Below, piece by piece: positions 35,939 to 45,639 of a stretch of DNA of 64,000 bases (positions are counted from its first letter, which is position 1; each line of letters begins with the position of its first letter). The notes under the pieces were generated by a model, which saw only the letters and a program-made list of their open reading frames with translations, was not told where the DNA came from and did not search any database. The stretch comes from Ruegeria sp. PrR005 (GTDB lineage: Bacteria; Pseudomonadota; Alphaproteobacteria; Rhodobacterales; Rhodobacteraceae), in NCBI RefSeq assembly GCF_010500245.1, contig NZ_JAAGOX010000053.1, positions 1-64,000 on the forward strand, read 5' to 3'. The position numbers and the translations under genes were made by a program.

Positions 35939-37150
35939 ATGTTCCGCCTGACCGAATACATGCATCAACTGGTCGAACCGACCCCGGTGCGCCAGCGCCG
36001 CCCCGGCCCGGTGAAACCGGTGGTGATCTGGAACCTGACCCGGCGCTGCAACCTGAAATGCCGCCACTGTTATACCGTCTCGGCGGATGTGGATTTTCCC
36101 GGCGAGCTGACCCACGAACAGGCGATGGACACGTTGGAGGATCTGGGCCGGTTCAAGGTGCCCGCGATCATCCTGTCGGGGGGCGAACCGCTGGACCGGT
36201 TCGACTTCTTCGACATCGCCATGCGCGCGCGCCAATTGGTGCCGATGCTGGCGCTGTCGACCAACGGCACCAAGATACACGGCGAGACCGCCGACCGCAT
36301 CGCCGATGTGGGCTTCAGCTATGTGGGCATCTCTCTGGACGGGATCGGCGCCACCAATGACTGGTTCCGCGGCGTCGAGGGCGCCTTTGCCGATGCCCTG
36401 CGCGGGGTGCGCGAATGCAAGAAGCGCGGCATCAAGGTTGGCCTGCGCTTCTGCCTGACCGAGGGCACCCAGCATCATCTGCCCGACCTGCTTCAGCTCT
36501 GCGATGACGAGGGCGTGGACAAGTTCTATCTCAGCCACCTGGTCTATGCCGGGCGCGGCGACAAGAACCGGGGCGAGGATGCCGCGCATCTGCGCACCCG
36601 CCACGCGATGGACCTGCTGCTGGACCGCGCATGGGTGGCTGCGGCCGAGGACATGCCGCTCGATATCGTGACCGGCAACAACGACGCCGACGCGGGTTAT
36701 TTCCTGGAATGGGTGCGGCGCAATTTCGACGCCGAGCGGGTGGCGCATATCCGCGCCCATCTGGCCGCCTGGGGCGGCAATTCCAGCGGGCTGGGCGTGG
36801 CCAATATCGACAATCTGGGCCGCGTGCATCCCGATACATATTGGTCCGACTACACCGTCGGCAATGTGAAGACGGCGCCGTTTTCCCAGCTCTGGACCGG
36901 CGACGACCCGATGCTGGCGCTGCTGCGCACCCGCCCCCGCCCGCTCAAGGGCCGCTGTGGCGCCTGCACCCTCAAGGATGTCTGCGGCGGCAATACCCGC
37001 ATCCGCGCCCTGCAACTGACCGGCGATCCCTGGGCCGAGGACCCGGCCTGCTACCTGTCGGATGCCGAGATCGGCGTGACGGGTTCGGACCGCCTGACCG
37101 TCACCCCGTTCCGAGGAAAGAGACATGACCCGGCGCATCAGTTCTTTTGA
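35939..37150 (+). CDS. nirJ: NirJ, radical SAM haem d1 biosynthesis protein
   Basis: The 403 aa enzyme carries the radical SAM cluster motif [11 protein letters not shown] (Cys37, Cys41, Cys44), the SAM-binding ILSGGEPL, and a C-terminal SPASM-type cysteine set [14 protein letters not shown]...DPACYL for a second Fe-S cluster. NirJ removes the propionate side chains of didecarboxysirohaem to install the d1 oxo groups or their precursor. It is cytoplasmic. After its stop comes a 76 bp gap that contains the dispersed repeat in which nirN begins. Confidence 0.97.
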   Translation: MFRLTEYMHQLVEPTPVRQRRPGPVKPVVIWNLTRRCNLKCRHCYTVSADVDFPGELTHEQAMDTLEDLGRFKVPAIILSGGEPLDRFDFFDIAMRARQLVPMLALSTNGTKIHGETADRIADVGFSYVGISLDGIGATNDWFRGVEGAFADALRGVRECKKRGIKVGLRFCLTEGTQHHLPDLLQLCDDEGVDKFYLSHLVYAGRGDKNRGEDAAHLRTRHAMDLLLDRAWVAAAEDMPLDIVTGNNDADAGYFLEWVRRNFDAERVAHIRAHLAAWGGNSSGLGVANIDNLGRVHPDTYWSDYTVGNVKTAPFSQLWTGDDPMLALLRTRPRPLKGRCGACTLKDVCGGNTRIRALQLTGDPWAEDPACYLSDAEIGVTGSDRLTVTPFRGKRHDPAHQFF

Positions 37151-37199
37151 CACCCGCCCGCTCGGGGCCACATCCGCTGTGCCTGCTTCAGGTGGCGGA

Positions 37200-37232
37200 G
37201 CCTCCGGCAGGAGTATTTGGAGCAAAGTGAAA
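37200..37232 (+). repeat. 33 bp dispersed repeat, copy 1 (start site of nirN)
   Basis: The element reads GCCTCCGGC, A, GGAGTATTT, GGAG, C, then AAAGTGAAA. It matches copy 2 (57684-57716, minus strand) at 29 of 33 positions. Its GGAG and GTG have Shine-Dalgarno spacing and provide the likely start of nirN. The first part can fold as CCTCC/GGAG. I recall similar GGCGGGAGTATTT elements as common in Rhodobacteraceae intergenic regions. Confidence 0.7.
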
Positions 37233-38762
37233 TATGGGGTCTGCGCCCTGATGCTGGCGGGGCCCGTGACGGCGGGACCGGCCGAGGACTATGCCGAGTA
37301 TTGCGCCAGCTGCCATGGCGCGGCGCGGCTGGGCGGGTTGGGTCCGGCGCTGATCCCCGAGACGCTGGGCCGGATGCGCGGGCCGAAAGTGGCCGCCGTG
37401 ATCCGCGAGGGCCGCACAGCGACCCAGATGCCGGGGTTCTTGGACACGCTGGACGAAGCGGCCATCGCCGCGCTGGCGGAGTATGTGAAAGAGCCGCTGG
37501 CCGAGATCCCCGCCTGGGGCGAGGCCGAGATCACGGCAAGCCGGGTGCTGGACGACGAATACAGCGTCGCCGCCGCGCCGGTCTGGGATGCCGATCCGAT
37601 GAACATCACCCTGGTGGTGGAAACCGGCGATCACCATGTCAGCGTGCTGGATGGCGACACGTTCGAGGTGCTCGACCGGTTCGAGACCCCGTTCGCCGTA
37701 CATGGCGGACCCAAGTTCAGCCCGGACGGGCGCTATGTCTTCATCATGTCGCGCGACGGCTGGGTGCAGAAATACGACCTCTGGTCGCTGCAACAGGTGG
37801 GCCGGGTGCGCGCGGGGCTCAACAGCCGCAACATCGCGATGAGCCATGACGGCAAATGGCTGGCGGTGGCCAATTACCTGCCGATGTCGCTGACCCTGCT
37901 GAGCACCGAGGACCTGTCGGTGGCAAAGGTCATGAAGGTGACCGCCAAGGATGGCACGCCCAGCCGGGTCTCGGCCGTCTATCAGGCACCGCAAAGGCAG
38001 AGCTTCATCCTCGCGCTCAAGGACGCGCCCGAGATCTGGGAGGTGGCGACCGACCCAAATGCCGACCCGGTTTACGAAGGCTTCATCCACTCCCGCGAAA
38101 AAGGCATGGTCGAGGCGATCGCCTCGTCCGAGGGACTGTTCGCGCGGCGCCGGATCGAAATATCCGAGCCGCTCGACGATTTCTTCTTTTCCGACGATTA
38201 CCGCAACCTGATCGGCGCAGCGCGCGACGGGGTGCGCGGGGTGGTGGTGAACCTGAACGTCGGGCGCGAGATCGCCGAACTGCCACTGGAGGGCATGCCG
38301 CATCTGGGCTCGGGCATCAGCTGGGCGCGCGACGGGCGCCGGGTGATGGCCACGCCGCATCTGAAAGAGGGCAAGCTGAGCGTCATCGACACCGAAAGCT
38401 GGACCCGCATCGCCACCATCGCCACCGAAGGGCCGGGATTTTTCCTGCGCAGTCACGAGAACACCCCCTATTTCTGGGCCGACGTGTTCTTTGGCCCCAA
38501 CAAGGACGCGATGCATGTGATCGACAAGCAGAGCCTGGAAATCGTGCGCACCCTGCGCCCGGCGCCGGGCCAAACGGTGGCGCATGTGGAATTCACCCGC
38601 GATGGCCGCTACGCGCTGGTCTCGGTCTGGGAAGAGGACGGCGCGGTCATCGTCTATGACGCCTCGACGCTGGAAGAGGTCCGCCGCCTGCCGATGAAGA
38701 AACCCTCGGGGAAATACAATGTCTGGAACAAGATCACCTTCTCCGAAGGCACCAGCCACTGA
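37227..38762 (+). CDS. nirN: NirN, cytochrome c/d1-type protein of haem d1 synthesis
   Basis: The 511 aa periplasmic protein starts at a GTG within the dispersed repeat. The resulting N-terminus VKYGVCALMLAGPVTAG is a good signal peptide. An ATG at 37125 inside nirJ would add 34 residues without conservation and bury the signal. A mono-haem domain with EYCASCHG and MPGFLDTLDE follows, then an eight-bladed NirS-like propeller ending KPSGKYNVWNKI. NirN introduces the acrylate double bond of haem d1 and passes it to NirS. It is shorter than NirS and has its own CxxCH. Its 3' end overlaps the next small gene. Confidence 0.93.
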   Translation: MKYGVCALMLAGPVTAGPAEDYAEYCASCHGAARLGGLGPALIPETLGRMRGPKVAAVIREGRTATQMPGFLDTLDEAAIAALAEYVKEPLAEIPAWGEAEITASRVLDDEYSVAAAPVWDADPMNITLVVETGDHHVSVLDGDTFEVLDRFETPFAVHGGPKFSPDGRYVFIMSRDGWVQKYDLWSLQQVGRVRAGLNSRNIAMSHDGKWLAVANYLPMSLTLLSTEDLSVAKVMKVTAKDGTPSRVSAVYQAPQRQSFILALKDAPEIWEVATDPNADPVYEGFIHSREKGMVEAIASSEGLFARRRIEISEPLDDFFFSDDYRNLIGAARDGVRGVVVNLNVGREIAELPLEGMPHLGSGISWARDGRRVMATPHLKEGKLSVIDTESWTRIATIATEGPGFFLRSHENTPYFWADVFFGPNKDAMHVIDKQSLEIVRTLRPAPGQTVAHVEFTRDGRYALVSVWEEDGAVIVYDASTLEEVRRLPMKKPSGKYNVWNKITFSEGTSH

Positions 38763-38994
38763 GCCGGACATCGAAGGCCGCTGGCCGGTGTGGAAACTGG
38801 CGCTGCTTCTCTATCCGGCGGCGGCGACCACGGTGGCGATCAACCTTTACATGGGCGCGCTGATGCTGCGCGCCGTGGGTTGGATGCCGCTGTCGCCGGT
38901 CGCGGCCTTGCTTTGGTCGGTGCCCCTGGGCATTCCCGCCACCTGGCTGGCCGGGCGCTGGCTGCGCCACCTGCTGGACGAGGCAGCAACCTGA
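38719..38994 (+). CDS. Small two-helix membrane protein at the end of the nir operon
   Basis: The 91 aa frame overlaps the last 44 bases of nirN. After about 25 polar residues it has two membrane helices, KLALLLYPAAATTVAINLYM and PLSPVAALLWSVPLGIPATW, and a charged tail RWLRHLLDEAAT. I do not recognise a named family. Position and overlap make it part of the nir operon. It might help NirN, NirS or haem d1 export. It is followed by a 67 bp gap to a convergent gene. Confidence 0.7.
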   Translation: MSGTRSPSPKAPATEPDIEGRWPVWKLALLLYPAAATTVAINLYMGALMLRAVGWMPLSPVAALLWSVPLGIPATWLAGRWLRHLLDEAAT

Positions 38995-39061
38995 CCCATG
39001 GCAAAGAGAAACCCGCCGTCAGGCGAGTTCCTGTTTGCCGTGTGAGTGGTGGTTTCTTATC

Positions 39062-40492
39062 TCAGCCGTGCTTGACCATCACGTGGCGGACAACGGTGTA
39101 ATCCTCCAACGCGTAAGAGCTCATGTCCTTGCCATAGCCGGACTGTTTAAGCCCGCCATGCGGCATCTCGTTGGTCAGCATGAAATGGGTGTTGATCCAG
39201 GTGCAGCCATAGCGCAGGCGCGCGGCCGTTTCCATCGCGCGGCCCACATCCTTGGTCCAAACCGACGAGGCCAGGCCATAGTCGCTGTCATTCGCCCAGG
39301 CGACGGCGGTATCCACATCCGAGAACGGCGTGACCGACACGACCGGGCCAAACACCTCGCGCCGGACAATCTCGTCCTCCTGCTGGGCGCCGGCAATGAC
39401 GGTGGGCTGGAAATAGAACCCCTGCCCCATGGGATCGCCCCCGGTGGTGACCTCGATATGGTTCAGTTCGCGGGCGCGATTGACAAAGCTCGCAACCCGG
39501 TCGCGCTGGCGCAGCGAGATCAGCGGGCCGATCTCGTTCTGGCTATCGTCGTCGAGACCCAGCGCGATAGTGGAAACCGCCGAGGTCAGGTCGGCCACCA
39601 GCTTGTCATAGACCTTCTTGCCCGCATATATGCGGCAGGCGGCGGTACAATCCTGACCGGCATTGTAATAACCAAAGGCGCGCAGCCCTTCGACCACCTC
39701 GGACACATCGGCATCGTCGAACACGATGACCGGCGCCTTGCCGCCCAGTTCCAGATGCGTCCGCTTGACCGACTTGGCGGCCGCATCCAGGATCTTCTTG
39801 CCCGTGGCGATGTCACCGGTGAGCGAGATCATGTCCACATCCGGGTGGTTGATCATCTGGTTGCCGACCGAATGACCCCGACCCGTGACCACGCTCACCA
39901 CACCTTCGGGCAGTTCCTCGGCCAGGATGCGCGCCATTTTCAGCGCGGTCAGGGGCGTCTGCTCGGACGGTTTGAACACAACGGTGTTGCCGCCCCCAAT
40001 GGCCGGGGCAAGTTTCCACGCCATCATCATCAGCGGATAGTTCCACGGCGCGATCGAGGCGACGACACCGATCGGGTCGCGCCGCACCATCGAGGTGAAG
40101 CCTTCGAGGTATTCCCCCGCAACGGCACCGTGCTGGCAGCGGACGGCGCCCGCGAAGAACCGATAGCAATCGACGATGGCCGGGATCTCGTCCCCCCGCG
40201 CGGCATTGATCGGCTTGCCGCAGTTCAGCGCCTCGAGCGCGGCGAATGCATCCGCCTCGGCCTCGATCCGGTCGGCGATGCGCAACAGCGCCGCCGACCG
40301 TTCCGCCGGTGTGGTGCGCGACCAGGTGCGAAACGCCTTGCGGGCGGCTGCAACCGCGCGATCCACCTGCGCGGCCGAGGCTTCGGGCACCTCGATGATC
40401 AGCTCGCCGGTGCGCGGGTTCAGGACCTGTTCGGCCACTTCGGTGCCGGTTTCGAAATCGGTCCCGATCAAAAAACTGGTGTCGATCTTCAT
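39062..40492 (-). CDS. patD: Gamma-aminobutyraldehyde dehydrogenase (YdcW/PatD type)
   Basis: The 476 aa aldehyde dehydrogenase oxidises 4-aminobutanal to GABA with NAD(P)+. It shows the ALDH catalytic set: [20 protein letters not shown] (oxyanion Asn), [17 protein letters not shown] (general base Glu), [13 protein letters not shown] (nucleophilic Cys in GQDC) and [15 protein letters not shown] is the form of the aminobutyraldehyde/betaine aldehyde group. The start at 40492 is preceded by AAGGAGTCC; an upstream in-frame start at 40513 overlaps the permease gene end. It is the last gene of a transporter operon with the ydcSTUVW gene order. Confidence 0.92.
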   Translation of the reverse strand: MKIDTSFLIGTDFETGTEVAEQVLNPRTGELIIEVPEASAAQVDRAVAAARKAFRTWSRTTPAERSAALLRIADRIEAEADAFAALEALNCGKPINAARGDEIPAIVDCYRFFAGAVRCQHGAVAGEYLEGFTSMVRRDPIGVVASIAPWNYPLMMMAWKLAPAIGGGNTVVFKPSEQTPLTALKMARILAEELPEGVVSVVTGRGHSVGNQMINHPDVDMISLTGDIATGKKILDAAAKSVKRTHLELGGKAPVIVFDDADVSEVVEGLRAFGYYNAGQDCTAACRIYAGKKVYDKLVADLTSAVSTIALGLDDDSQNEIGPLISLRQRDRVASFVNRARELNHIEVTTGGDPMGQGFYFQPTVIAGAQQEDEIVRREVFGPVVSVTPFSDVDTAVAWANDSDYGLASSVWTKDVGRAMETAARLRYGCTWINTHFMLTNEMPHGGLKQSGYGKDMSSYALEDYTVVRHVMVKHG

Positions 40493-40509
40493 GTGTCGGA
40501 CTCCTTTGG

Positions 40510-41319
40510 TCACTTGCCGCCACCCGCGGTCTCGGAACCGCCACGGGTGAGGTAATAGGCGAGAAGAATGGGAACGAAGGTCGTGGCAAAGACCACGATG
40601 GCCACCACATTCGTCACCGGGCGCTGACGCGGGCGAACCAGCTCGTTCAGCATCCAGATGGGCAGGGTCGATTGCTGACCGGCGGTAAAGGTGGTCACGA
40701 TCACCTCGTCAAAGGACAGCGCGAAGGCCAGCATGCCACCGGCCAGCAGAGCCGAGCCGAGGTTCGGGAGCAGCACATAACGCAGCGTCTGGAACCCGTT
40801 GGCGCCCAGGTCGGCCGAGGCTTCGAACACCGCGCCCGACAGACGGCGGAACCGGGCCACCGCATTGTTGTAGACGATGACGATACAGAACGTCGCGTGC
40901 CCCAGCACGATGGTAAAGGTCGAGAACGGGATATCCATCACCGCAAAGGCCGAGCGCAGCGACATGCCTGTGATCACTCCCGGCAAAGCAATGGGCAGGA
41001 TGATCAACAACGCGATCTGCTCGCGGCCAAAAAACCGGCTGCGCGCCATGGCCGCCGCAATGAGCGTGCCCAGGATCATCGCCAGCGCGGTCGAGACCGC
41101 CGCCACCTTCAGCGACAGGTAAAGCGGCGGCCAGATATCCTCGCGGTGCCAGGCAACGGCGAACCATTCAGTGGTCAGCCCCGGCGGCGGGAATTGATAG
41201 GTCCGCTCCTCGGTGGTGAAGGCATAGAGAAAGATCAGCAGGATCGGCAGGTGCAGGAACAACAGCCCGGCAATTGCCCCGATTTTCAGCCCGGTCGAGG
41301 CGCGCGCTTCAGAGTGCAT
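40510..41319 (-). CDS. ydcV: ABC transporter permease, polyamine type (YdcV/PotI-like)
   Basis: The 269 aa inner-membrane protein has six segments and the EAA loop [23 protein letters not shown], which docks on the ATPase. It belongs to the PotC/PotI group of permeases for putrescine or spermidine. It overlaps the YdcU permease gene by 11 bases and precedes the aldehyde dehydrogenase gene, so putrescine or a related amine is the likely cargo. Confidence 0.9.
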   Translation of the reverse strand: MHSEARASTGLKIGAIAGLLFLHLPILLIFLYAFTTEERTYQFPPPGLTTEWFAVAWHREDIWPPLYLSLKVAAVSTALAMILGTLIAAAMARSRFFGREQIALLIILPIALPGVITGMSLRSAFAVMDIPFSTFTIVLGHATFCIVIVYNNAVARFRRLSGAVFEASADLGANGFQTLRYVLLPNLGSALLAGGMLAFALSFDEVIVTTFTAGQQSTLPIWMLNELVRPRQRPVTNVVAIVVFATTFVPILLAYYLTRGGSETAGGGK

Positions 41320-42250
41320 CGAACGCCCCTCCCCGTTTGGCCAGTGCCAGATAGACCAGCATGATCAGGATCGGCACCATGGCGAATGCCGCCGCCAGCG
41401 GGATATTCCCGGCGGTACCCTGAAACTGGTACACGGCCTGCCCGATGAACCGGGCCGAGGTGCCGACGATCTGCGGAATGATGTAATCGCCCATGGTCAG
41501 CGAAAAGGTGAAGATCGACCCCGCGATCACCCCTGGCATCGCCAGCGGCAATACCACGGTGCGAAAGGTCTGCTTGCGGCTGGCGCCCAGATCGGCCGAG
41601 GCCTCCAGCATCGACAGCGGCACCCGCTCCAGCGATGCCTGCATCGGCAGGATCATGAAGGGCATCCAGACATAGACAAACACCAGCCATGTCCCGATGA
41701 AAGAGGTCGACAGCGAGTTGCCGCCAACCCAGGGCAGCGACAGCACGGTGTCCAGCAGGAACCCCGCACCGATGCCTTCGGCGGCCCAGGTGATGATGCC
41801 CTCCTTGGCCAGGATCAGCTTCCAGGCATAGACCTTGACCAGGTAGGACGACCACAGGGGCAGCATGATGCCGAGGTAGAACACCGCCTTCCACCGGCCG
41901 CGCGCATAGCGGGCGGCGTAATAGGCGATGGGAAAGGCGACAAAGGCGCTGGTGATCGTCACTGCCGCCGACATCAGAAGCGTGCGGATGATGATGTCCA
42001 TATTGGCGGCGCGGAACAGCTCGCCATAGGTCTTGAGGGTGAACTCCTCCTTCACCACGCCCGAGAATTCGTCGATCGAATAGAAGCTTTGCAGCAAGAG
42101 CGCGGCAAGCGAGCCCAGGTACACGACGCCCAACCAGATCAGGGGTGGCGAAATCAGCAGCAAGAGCAGCAGCTTTGGCCGCCGCCAGAACAGCGTACTC
42201 AGGCGGTCGGCAAGCCCGCGTTCGGGCAGGATGGCAGAGACGCGGGTCAT
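41309..42250 (-). CDS. ydcU: ABC transporter permease, polyamine type (YdcU/PotB-like)
   Basis: The 313 aa permease has six membrane segments and an EAA loop [26 protein letters not shown]. The long periplasmic loop after the first segment ([20 protein letters not shown]) is typical of PotB/YdcU. It pairs with the YdcV permease as a heterodimer. The ATG overlaps the stop of the ATPase gene by four bases. Confidence 0.9.
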   Translation of the reverse strand: MTRVSAILPERGLADRLSTLFWRRPKLLLLLLISPPLIWLGVVYLGSLAALLLQSFYSIDEFSGVVKEEFTLKTYGELFRAANMDIIIRTLLMSAAVTITSAFVAFPIAYYAARYARGRWKAVFYLGIMLPLWSSYLVKVYAWKLILAKEGIITWAAEGIGAGFLLDTVLSLPWVGGNSLSTSFIGTWLVFVYVWMPFMILPMQASLERVPLSMLEASADLGASRKQTFRTVVLPLAMPGVIAGSIFTFSLTMGDYIIPQIVGTSARFIGQAVYQFQGTAGNIPLAAAFAMVPILIMLVYLALAKRGGAFDAL

Positions 42251-43239
42251 GCCTCCTCCATCAGGTGCAGGGCGCTTGCGTCAAATGCCAGGCCAACCGC
42301 CGCGCCGACGCCCGGGATATCGGCGCCCGACGGGGCAAGGGCGGCAATCTCGGTTCCACCCACATCGACAGCCACGCGCGTCCCGGCGCCAAGGTACCGC
42401 AAACCGGTCACGGTCCCGGCCAGACGCGCGCCCTCGGGCGCGACCAGGCGCAGGGCCTCGGGCCTCAGGCTGGACCAGCGCTTTCCGCCCCCCAGACGTT
42501 CGCTCACCTCGGGCGGCAACACGTTCGACGAGCCCACGAAATCGGCGACGAACCGGGTTCGGGGTTTGTCATAGATCTCGGCAGGCGTACCGATCTGGGC
42601 GATCTTGCCCTCGTTGAACACCGCCAGGTGATCGGCCATCGACAGCGCCTCGCCCTGATCATGGGTGACAAAGACAAAGGTGATGCCCAACCGCTGTTGC
42701 AGCGCCTTCAACTCGTCCTGCATCGCTTCGCGCAGCTTCAGGTCCAGCGCGCCCAGGGGTTCGTCCAGCAGCAGAACGCGCGGCTCGTTCACCAGCGCGC
42801 GCGCCAGCGCCACGCGCTGCCGCTGCCCGCCCGACAACTGCCCCGGCTTGCGGTCGCCGAACCCGTCGAGCTTGACCAGCGCCAGCATCTCCTCGGCCTT
42901 GGCATGGCGTTGCGCCTTGCCCACGCCGGCCACCATCGGCCCATAGGCGACGTTGTCACGCACGTTCATATGCGGAAACAGGGCATAATCCTGGAACACC
43001 GTGTTCACGCTGCGCCGGTTGGGCGGTACGTGGCTGACGTCCTGTCCAAAAATCTTGATCTCGCCCGAGGTCGGCGATTCAAAGCCCGAGATCAGGCGCA
43101 AACAGGTCGTCTTGCCGGACCCCGAGGGCCCAAGCATGGCAAAGAACGACCCTTCCTCAATGGTCAGGTTCACCTGATCCACGGCCCGGACGGAGCCGAA
43201 ATGGCGGGATACACAGTGAAAGGATACGGCAGCGGTCAT
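42247..43239 (-). CDS. ydcT: Polyamine ABC transporter ATP-binding protein (YdcT/PotA-like)
   Basis: The 330 aa ATPase has Walker A GPSGSGKTTCLRLI, Q-loop FQDYALFPHM, signature LSGGQRQRVALARALV, Walker B RVLLLDEPLGALD and the switch His in FVTHDQGEAL. The C-terminal 90 residues form a TOBE regulatory domain, as in PotA. It powers the YdcUV permeases. It is separated from the binding-protein gene by 96 bases that hold two hairpins. Confidence 0.93.
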   Translation of the reverse strand: MTAAVSFHCVSRHFGSVRAVDQVNLTIEEGSFFAMLGPSGSGKTTCLRLISGFESPTSGEIKIFGQDVSHVPPNRRSVNTVFQDYALFPHMNVRDNVAYGPMVAGVGKAQRHAKAEEMLALVKLDGFGDRKPGQLSGGQRQRVALARALVNEPRVLLLDEPLGALDLKLREAMQDELKALQQRLGITFVFVTHDQGEALSMADHLAVFNEGKIAQIGTPAEIYDKPRTRFVADFVGSSNVLPPEVSERLGGGKRWSSLRPEALRLVAPEGARLAGTVTGLRYLGAGTRVAVDVGGTEIAALAPSGADIPGVGAAVGLAFDASALHLMEEA

Positions 43240-43251
43240 GTCATCTCTATT

Positions 43252-43325
43252 CGGCCCTGAGCGGGGCCGTTTTTCGTGTTTCTGTCATGGTGCGGGGAAC
43301 GGCCCCCGGGATTGAACCGGGGGCC
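43252..43325. other. Two hairpins between ydcS and ydcT
   Basis: One stem is GGCCCCCGG/CCGGGGGCC (43301-43325, 7-base loop), ten bases after the ydcS stop, without a T-run on the minus strand. The other is CGGCCC/GGGCCG (43252-43269), followed on the plus strand by TTTTT (43270-43274). The first probably stabilises the binding-protein message or limits read-through into ydcT. The second is shaped as a plus-strand terminator, which would stop antisense reads. Confidence 0.6.
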
Positions 43326-43335
43326 AAGGGTGAGA

Positions 43336-44493
43336 TCAGCGGCCGCCGATCACACCGATATAGTCGGACACCCAGCGATAATAGGGCACGCATTCGCCCT
43401 GGCTTTCGCACCGGCTGACCGGGGTGGTCCAGAACCGGATCCGCTCGAAATCGGCCAGACCGTTGGCATCACAGCCTTCCTGGGTCTGCATGCCGCGCCC
43501 GTCGGAACAGGCCGCTGGCACCGAAGGCACCGCGCCGAACCAGACCGACAGGTCCGATTGCAGGTTCGAGCTCAGCGTATGTTCCATCCACAGATAGGCG
43601 CAGGTCGGATGCTCGGCATCCACATGCATCATCGTGGTGTCCGCCCAGCCGGTCGCGCCTTCCTCGGGGATCACCGAGGACACCGGGAAACCTTCGGATT
43701 TCAGCAGGTTCACCTGGAACGGCCAGGAACCCGAGGCAACCACGCCCTCGTTCTTGAAATCGTCCATCTGGATGAACGCGTCGTGCCAGTAACGGCCCAC
43801 CAACTCGCGCTGCCCGCGCAGCAGGTCCAGCGCGGCCTTGTACTGGTCCTCGGTCAGCTCATAGGGCGAGGTGATGCCAAGGTCCGGCTTGTGCGTCATC
43901 AGGTATTGCGCCGCATCCGCCACGTGGATCGGGCCATCATAAGCCTGCACCCGGCCCTTGTTCGACTTGCCGTCTGGCAGGGTCATTTCCTCGAACACCA
44001 CGTTCCACGAGGTGGGCGGCTGATCGCCAAAGGCCTCGGTGTTGTACATCAGCACGTTCGGCCCCCACATGTAGGGCGTGCCATAATGCACGCCATCCAC
44101 CGTGTGCCAGGGCGCGCTTTGCAGGCGCTCGTCCACCGTACTCCACGACGGGATCAGATCGGTGTTGATCGGCTGCACCCGCTTGCCCGCAACCAGGCGC
44201 AGCGAGGCGTCGCCCGATGCCGTCACTAGGTCGAACCCGCCCTCGTTCATCAGGGCCACCATCTCGTCAGAGGTATTGGCGGTCTTGACCACCACCTTGC
44301 AGCTGGTCGCCTCTTCGAACTTGGTCACCCAGTCGAATTCCTTCATCGTCTCGCCGCGCTCGATATATCCGGGCCAGGCGACGATGTTGACTTGCCCTTC
44401 CGGCGTCCCCAAGGCGGCAAGCTGCGCGGCAGCCGGGCCAACCGCAATGGCCGTGGCAAGCGCCGTGGTTCCGAGAAGTCCGAGGATCTTCAT
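43336..44493 (-). CDS. ydcS: Periplasmic binding protein of the polyamine ABC system (YdcS-like)
   Basis: The 385 aa protein begins MKILGLLGTTALATAIAVG with a Sec signal cleaved after AAAQ. It has a PotD/YdcS-type fold: VNIVAWPGYIERG near the N-terminus, FDLVTASGDASLRL, and TPYMWGPNVLMYNTEAFGD. The start is the ATG at 44493; the upstream open frame is intergenic. The C-terminal segment with several Cys (GRGMQTQEGCDANG) is typical of YdcS. The perfect dyad 106 bases upstream is a likely operator. Confidence 0.9.
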   Translation of the reverse strand: MKILGLLGTTALATAIAVGPAAAQLAALGTPEGQVNIVAWPGYIERGETMKEFDWVTKFEEATSCKVVVKTANTSDEMVALMNEGGFDLVTASGDASLRLVAGKRVQPINTDLIPSWSTVDERLQSAPWHTVDGVHYGTPYMWGPNVLMYNTEAFGDQPPTSWNVVFEEMTLPDGKSNKGRVQAYDGPIHVADAAQYLMTHKPDLGITSPYELTEDQYKAALDLLRGQRELVGRYWHDAFIQMDDFKNEGVVASGSWPFQVNLLKSEGFPVSSVIPEEGATGWADTTMMHVDAEHPTCAYLWMEHTLSSNLQSDLSVWFGAVPSVPAACSDGRGMQTQEGCDANGLADFERIRFWTTPVSRCESQGECVPYYRWVSDYIGVIGGR

Positions 44494-44598
44494 GCTGTCA
44501 CTCCCTGTGTTCCGACACGCATTCCACGCGCGCCCCTTTTGATGCGCACAGGATATGAACAGCACGAAGCTTCGCAAATTCAAAAGAATGAACACATG

Positions 44599-44615
44599 TA
44601 TCGGTTTTACCGATA
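44599..44615. promoter_or_regulatory. LysR-type T-N11-A operator upstream of ydcS
   Basis: TATCGGT-TTT-ACCGATA is a perfect 7 bp dyad. Within it TCGG...CCGA satisfies the LysR-family T-N11-A rule. It lies between the LysR gene stop and the ydcS start, in the only sizeable gap of the operon, so the adjacent LysR protein is the natural candidate to bind it. Confidence 0.6.
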
Positions 44616-44656
44616 GCTCGGTCCCGCCACGGCCCGAAACGGGCGAAAGGCTTGAA

Positions 44657-45559
44657 TCACCGGTCTGAAATGGCGCTTTGGGCAGACCTCAGGAAATTGC
44701 GGGCCGCATCCGAAAGAGGCGCGCCGCGGCGCCAGGCAAGCCCGACCTGCACCGATGGCAGGTCGCCCGAGACATCGCGAATCTCGATCCGGTCCCCTTC
44801 CAGCGACCAGGGGCGATAAACCATGCCCGGCAGAATGGCGATGCCCGCGCCGGTGGCAACAAGGCTGCGCACCGCCTCGACCGACCGCGTCCTGAACGCG
44901 ATCTCCGGCCGCACCGACAAGGATTGCATCAGCTGTTTCATGCTCTCCTCGATCTCTTCGACCATCAGCTGGATCATCGGCAGACCGACAAGCTGCTCCA
45001 GCTCGATCGCCTCCTGCTGCGCCAGCTCATGGCCCAGCGGCAACCACAGCCGGTACTGCGACACCAGCAATGTCTCGACATGCAGCGCCAGACGGTCCTT
45101 GACCGACGAGGTCAGCAGCACCGCAACATCCAATTCGCCGCCGATCAGCAGGTGTTGCAGGTATTCGCCTGAATCCTCGATCACGTTCAGCTCGACCTGC
45201 GGGAACGCCCGGCGGAACCGAGCCAGCAGATCGGACAGAACATATCCCGCGACCAGCGAGGTCACGCCAAGCGACAGCCGCCCGACCACCTGCGAGGCTT
45301 CCTCGCGAAACGCCTGTCTGGCGCTTGCAACATCGCCCAGGATCTGCCGCGCATGACGCAGAAAGGCCGACCCCCGGTGCGTGATCTGCAACCCCCGCGC
45401 CTGCCGTTCGAACAATGGAACGCCCAGATCCTCTTCCAGCGAGCGGATCGCCTCGGTCACAGACGACTGAGAGATCGACAGGACACGCGCCGCGCCCGTG
45501 ACCGATCCCTGCTCGGCTGCGGCGACAAAGAACTGTAGCTGGCGCAGGGTGAAGGCCAC
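44657..45559 (-). CDS. LysR-family transcriptional regulator
   Basis: The 300 aa protein has an N-terminal winged helix-turn-helix (LRQLQFFVAAAEQGSVTGAARVLSISQ... in segments typical of LysR, with SQSSVTEAIRSLEEDLG) and a C-terminal periplasmic-binding-like effector domain (LGVTSLVAGYVLSDLLARF). It is on the same strand as and directly upstream of the ydcSTUVW-like operon, with a LysR-type dyad in between. It is therefore likely to control polyamine uptake and oxidation. Confidence 0.9.
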   Translation of the reverse strand: MAFTLRQLQFFVAAAEQGSVTGAARVLSISQSSVTEAIRSLEEDLGVPLFERQARGLQITHRGSAFLRHARQILGDVASARQAFREEASQVVGRLSLGVTSLVAGYVLSDLLARFRRAFPQVELNVIEDSGEYLQHLLIGGELDVAVLLTSSVKDRLALHVETLLVSQYRLWLPLGHELAQQEAIELEQLVGLPMIQLMVEEIEESMKQLMQSLSVRPEIAFRTRSVEAVRSLVATGAGIAILPGMVYRPWSLEGDRIEIRDVSGDLPSVQVGLAWRRGAPLSDAARNFLRSAQSAISDR

Positions 45560-45639
45560 GTCACTCTCCGATGCGGTGGTATGGAAAACGTCCGTCCACT
45601 ATCACCCGAACCGGCGCCCCGGGAAAGCCGGAAAGGCGA

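Noticed and set aside
37125-37226. Longer NirN starting within nirJ
   Set aside because: It would overlap nirJ, add unconserved residues encoded by the repeat, and place the signal peptide internally.
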